Below are positions 62,954 to 64,000 of a stretch of 64,000 nucleotides of DNA, piece by piece. Both the position numbers and the translations under genes were made by a program. The stretch lies in assembly GCA_049301135.1 (NCBI GenBank), contig JBAQKP010000286.1:5343-69342 (forward strand), written 5' to 3'. The DNA comes from JAYXXU01 sp049301135 (GTDB lineage: Bacteria; Pseudomonadota; Gammaproteobacteria; Pseudomonadales; Moraxellaceae). The notes beneath the pieces were generated by a model that did no database searches, was not told the DNA's origin, and saw nothing but the letters and a program-made list of their open reading frames with translations. Within the stretch, counting starts at the first letter, position 1. The number at the start of each line of letters is the position of its first letter.

Positions 62954-64000
62954 GTGCTACTGATCGTGATTCTCCTGCCACTCTTGCTGGGGACGCTACT
63001 CACCTTTTGGGTCGGGCGTCTGCAAGATGGCCAACTCGGTAGCCAATATCGGCGCGGCCTGACTGCAAGTATGGCAGGCTTGGTGACGCTGGGTAGTCTT
63101 GGGATTTTACTCAAAGAAGCACCAGCGGTGTTTGCCGGACAGCCGCTGCTAAACCATTGGGCATGGTTGCCGGATCTGGGGCTAAATATCAGCTTTCGGA
63201 TGGATGGCCTGGCGCTGATGTTTGCGCTGATGATCACCATCATCGGTTTACTGATGATGACTTATGCGCATACTTACCTCAGTAAAACTGATTCGGTCGC
63301 CAAGTTTTATAGCCTGTTGATGTTGTTTATGGCGGCGATGCTCGGCATTGTACTGTCAGATAATTTACTGTTACTGATCATATTCTGGGAACTGACCAGC
63401 ATTTCATCGTTCTTACTGGTTGGTTATTGGAGCCATAAACCAGAGGCGCGTTCGGGTGCTCGGATGGCGCTGACCGTCACTGGCGGCGGTGGTTTGGCGA
63501 TGTTGGCCGGTTTTATGTTGCTCGGTGAAATCGCTGGGACGTATGAAATCAGCCAAATGACCGCACGGGCTAGTCTGATTCAAGCGCATGCGTGGTTTAC
63601 TCCTGCGTTGATTTTAATTTTGATCGGTTGTTTTACCAAGTCCGCACAGTTCCCGTTTCATTTTTGGCTACCTGACGCGATGGCTGCACCGACGCCGGTG
63701 TCGGGTTATTTGCACTCGGCCACGATGGTCAAGGCCGGTGTATTTATGCTGGCACGGCTGTATCCGATTTTGGGTGGTGCGGCGTTGTTTCAGTATTTGG
63801 TGACTGGTACAGGGCTGATCACGCTGCTGTTTGCGGCGTTTATTGCGTTATTTAAGCACGATCTAAAAGGCTTACTGGCCTACTCGACCATCAGTCATTT
63901 GGGCTTGATCGTCTGCTTGCTCGTCTTAGGCTCAACGCTTGCGGCAGTGGCGGCGATTTTTCATATTTTAAACCATGACACGTTTAAAGCCGGTTTGTTT
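62954..64000 (+). CDS. mrpA: Na+/H+ antiporter subunit A, MrpA/PhaA family (3' end outside window)
   Basis: 349 residues are visible, open at the right edge; full MrpA is ~900. GTG start at 62954 with AAGAGGA upstream. It is a membrane protein with many spans. Family signatures: RMDGLALMFALMIT, FWELTSISSFLLVGYW, FTKSAQFPFHFWLPDAM and SGYLHSATMVKAG, the conserved Lys and His of complex-I-like antiporter subunits. FWELTSISS is more like MrpA than NuoL. It starts an mrp/pha operon that should continue beyond the window. Confidence 0.9.
   Translation, partial: MLLIVILLPLLLGTLLTFWVGRLQDGQLGSQYRRGLTASMAGLVTLGSLGILLKEAPAVFAGQPLLNHWAWLPDLGLNISFRMDGLALMFALMITIIGLLMMTYAHTYLSKTDSVAKFYSLLMLFMAAMLGIVLSDNLLLLIIFWELTSISSFLLVGYWSHKPEARSGARMALTVTGGGGLAMLAGFMLLGEIAGTYEISQMTARASLIQAHAWFTPALILILIGCFTKSAQFPFHFWLPDAMAAPTPVSGYLHSATMVKAGVFMLARLYPILGGAALFQYLVTGTGLITLLFAAFIALFKHDLKGLLAYSTISHLGLIVCLLVLGSTLAAVAAIFHILNHDTFKAGLF

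Overview
This 64 kb window is chromosomal DNA of a gammaproteobacterium and looks like a member of the Moraxellaceae (an Acinetobacter relative). The reasons are a complete filA-F-type fibre cluster as named in Acinetobacter, a two-domain polyphosphate:AMP phosphotransferase of the Acinetobacter johnsonii type, a FFLEELY-type protein, a fused hisIE next to tatABC, and a di-iron hydrolase / SDR / flavin monooxygenase operon of the kind seen in that family. This assignment rests on protein recognition by eye, not on a search. I saw no transposase, phage gene, CRISPR array, tRNA or rRNA.

Layout. 1-0.9 kb: end of a metallo-beta-lactamase-fold hydrolase and a hemerythrin. 1.2-4.9 kb: an operon (di-iron hydrolase, SDR, Baeyer-Villiger-type monooxygenase) behind a promoter whose -10 lies in a perfect 19-bp palindrome. 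4.9-15.4 kb, minus strand: recC-recB-recD followed by a diguanylate cyclase; RecB carries an extra acidic segment of about 170 residues. 15.4-21.8 kb: phosphate uptake, with two pstS paralogues and pstCAB, and a Pho-box-like element before each transcription unit. 22-24.5 kb: two small uncharacterised proteins and the polyphosphate:AMP phosphotransferase. 24.5-28.7 kb: FFLEELY-type protein and ubiE-ubiJ-ubiB for ubiquinone synthesis.

28.7-37.9 kb, minus strand: the fil cluster. Two related surface or fibre subunits (FilA type) are followed by a C39-like peptidase, two outer-membrane beta-barrels, a proline-rich periplasmic protein and a large lipoprotein. Strong hairpins separate the subunit genes from each other and from the assembly genes, which suggests graded expression. 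38-45.4 kb: pabB (with a REP-like repeat inside the coding frame), a higBA toxin-antitoxin pair, hisDC, a Nudix hydrolase, an uncharacterised cysteine-containing protein and hisIE. 45.5-48.5 kb: tatABC and an overlapping UvrD-like helicase.

48.6-55.3 kb: a lipoprotein, then a two-partner secretion pair in which the secreted TpsA protein carries about 108 uninterrupted Gly-X-Y collagen-like triplets, followed by an L,D-transpeptidase-like exported protein. 55.4-58.7 kb: dusC, a classical L,D-transpeptidase, a gamma-carbonic-anhydrase-family protein and a CoA-pyrophosphatase-type Nudix enzyme. 59-62.7 kb: a TerD / TelA locus with two uncharacterised proteins, one of which resembles a diverged TelA. 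The window ends inside the large MrpA subunit of a Na+/H+ antiporter. The strongest candidates for new biology are the collagen-like TPS locus, the fil cluster with its hairpin-separated subunits, and the TerD-TelA-like-TelA locus.
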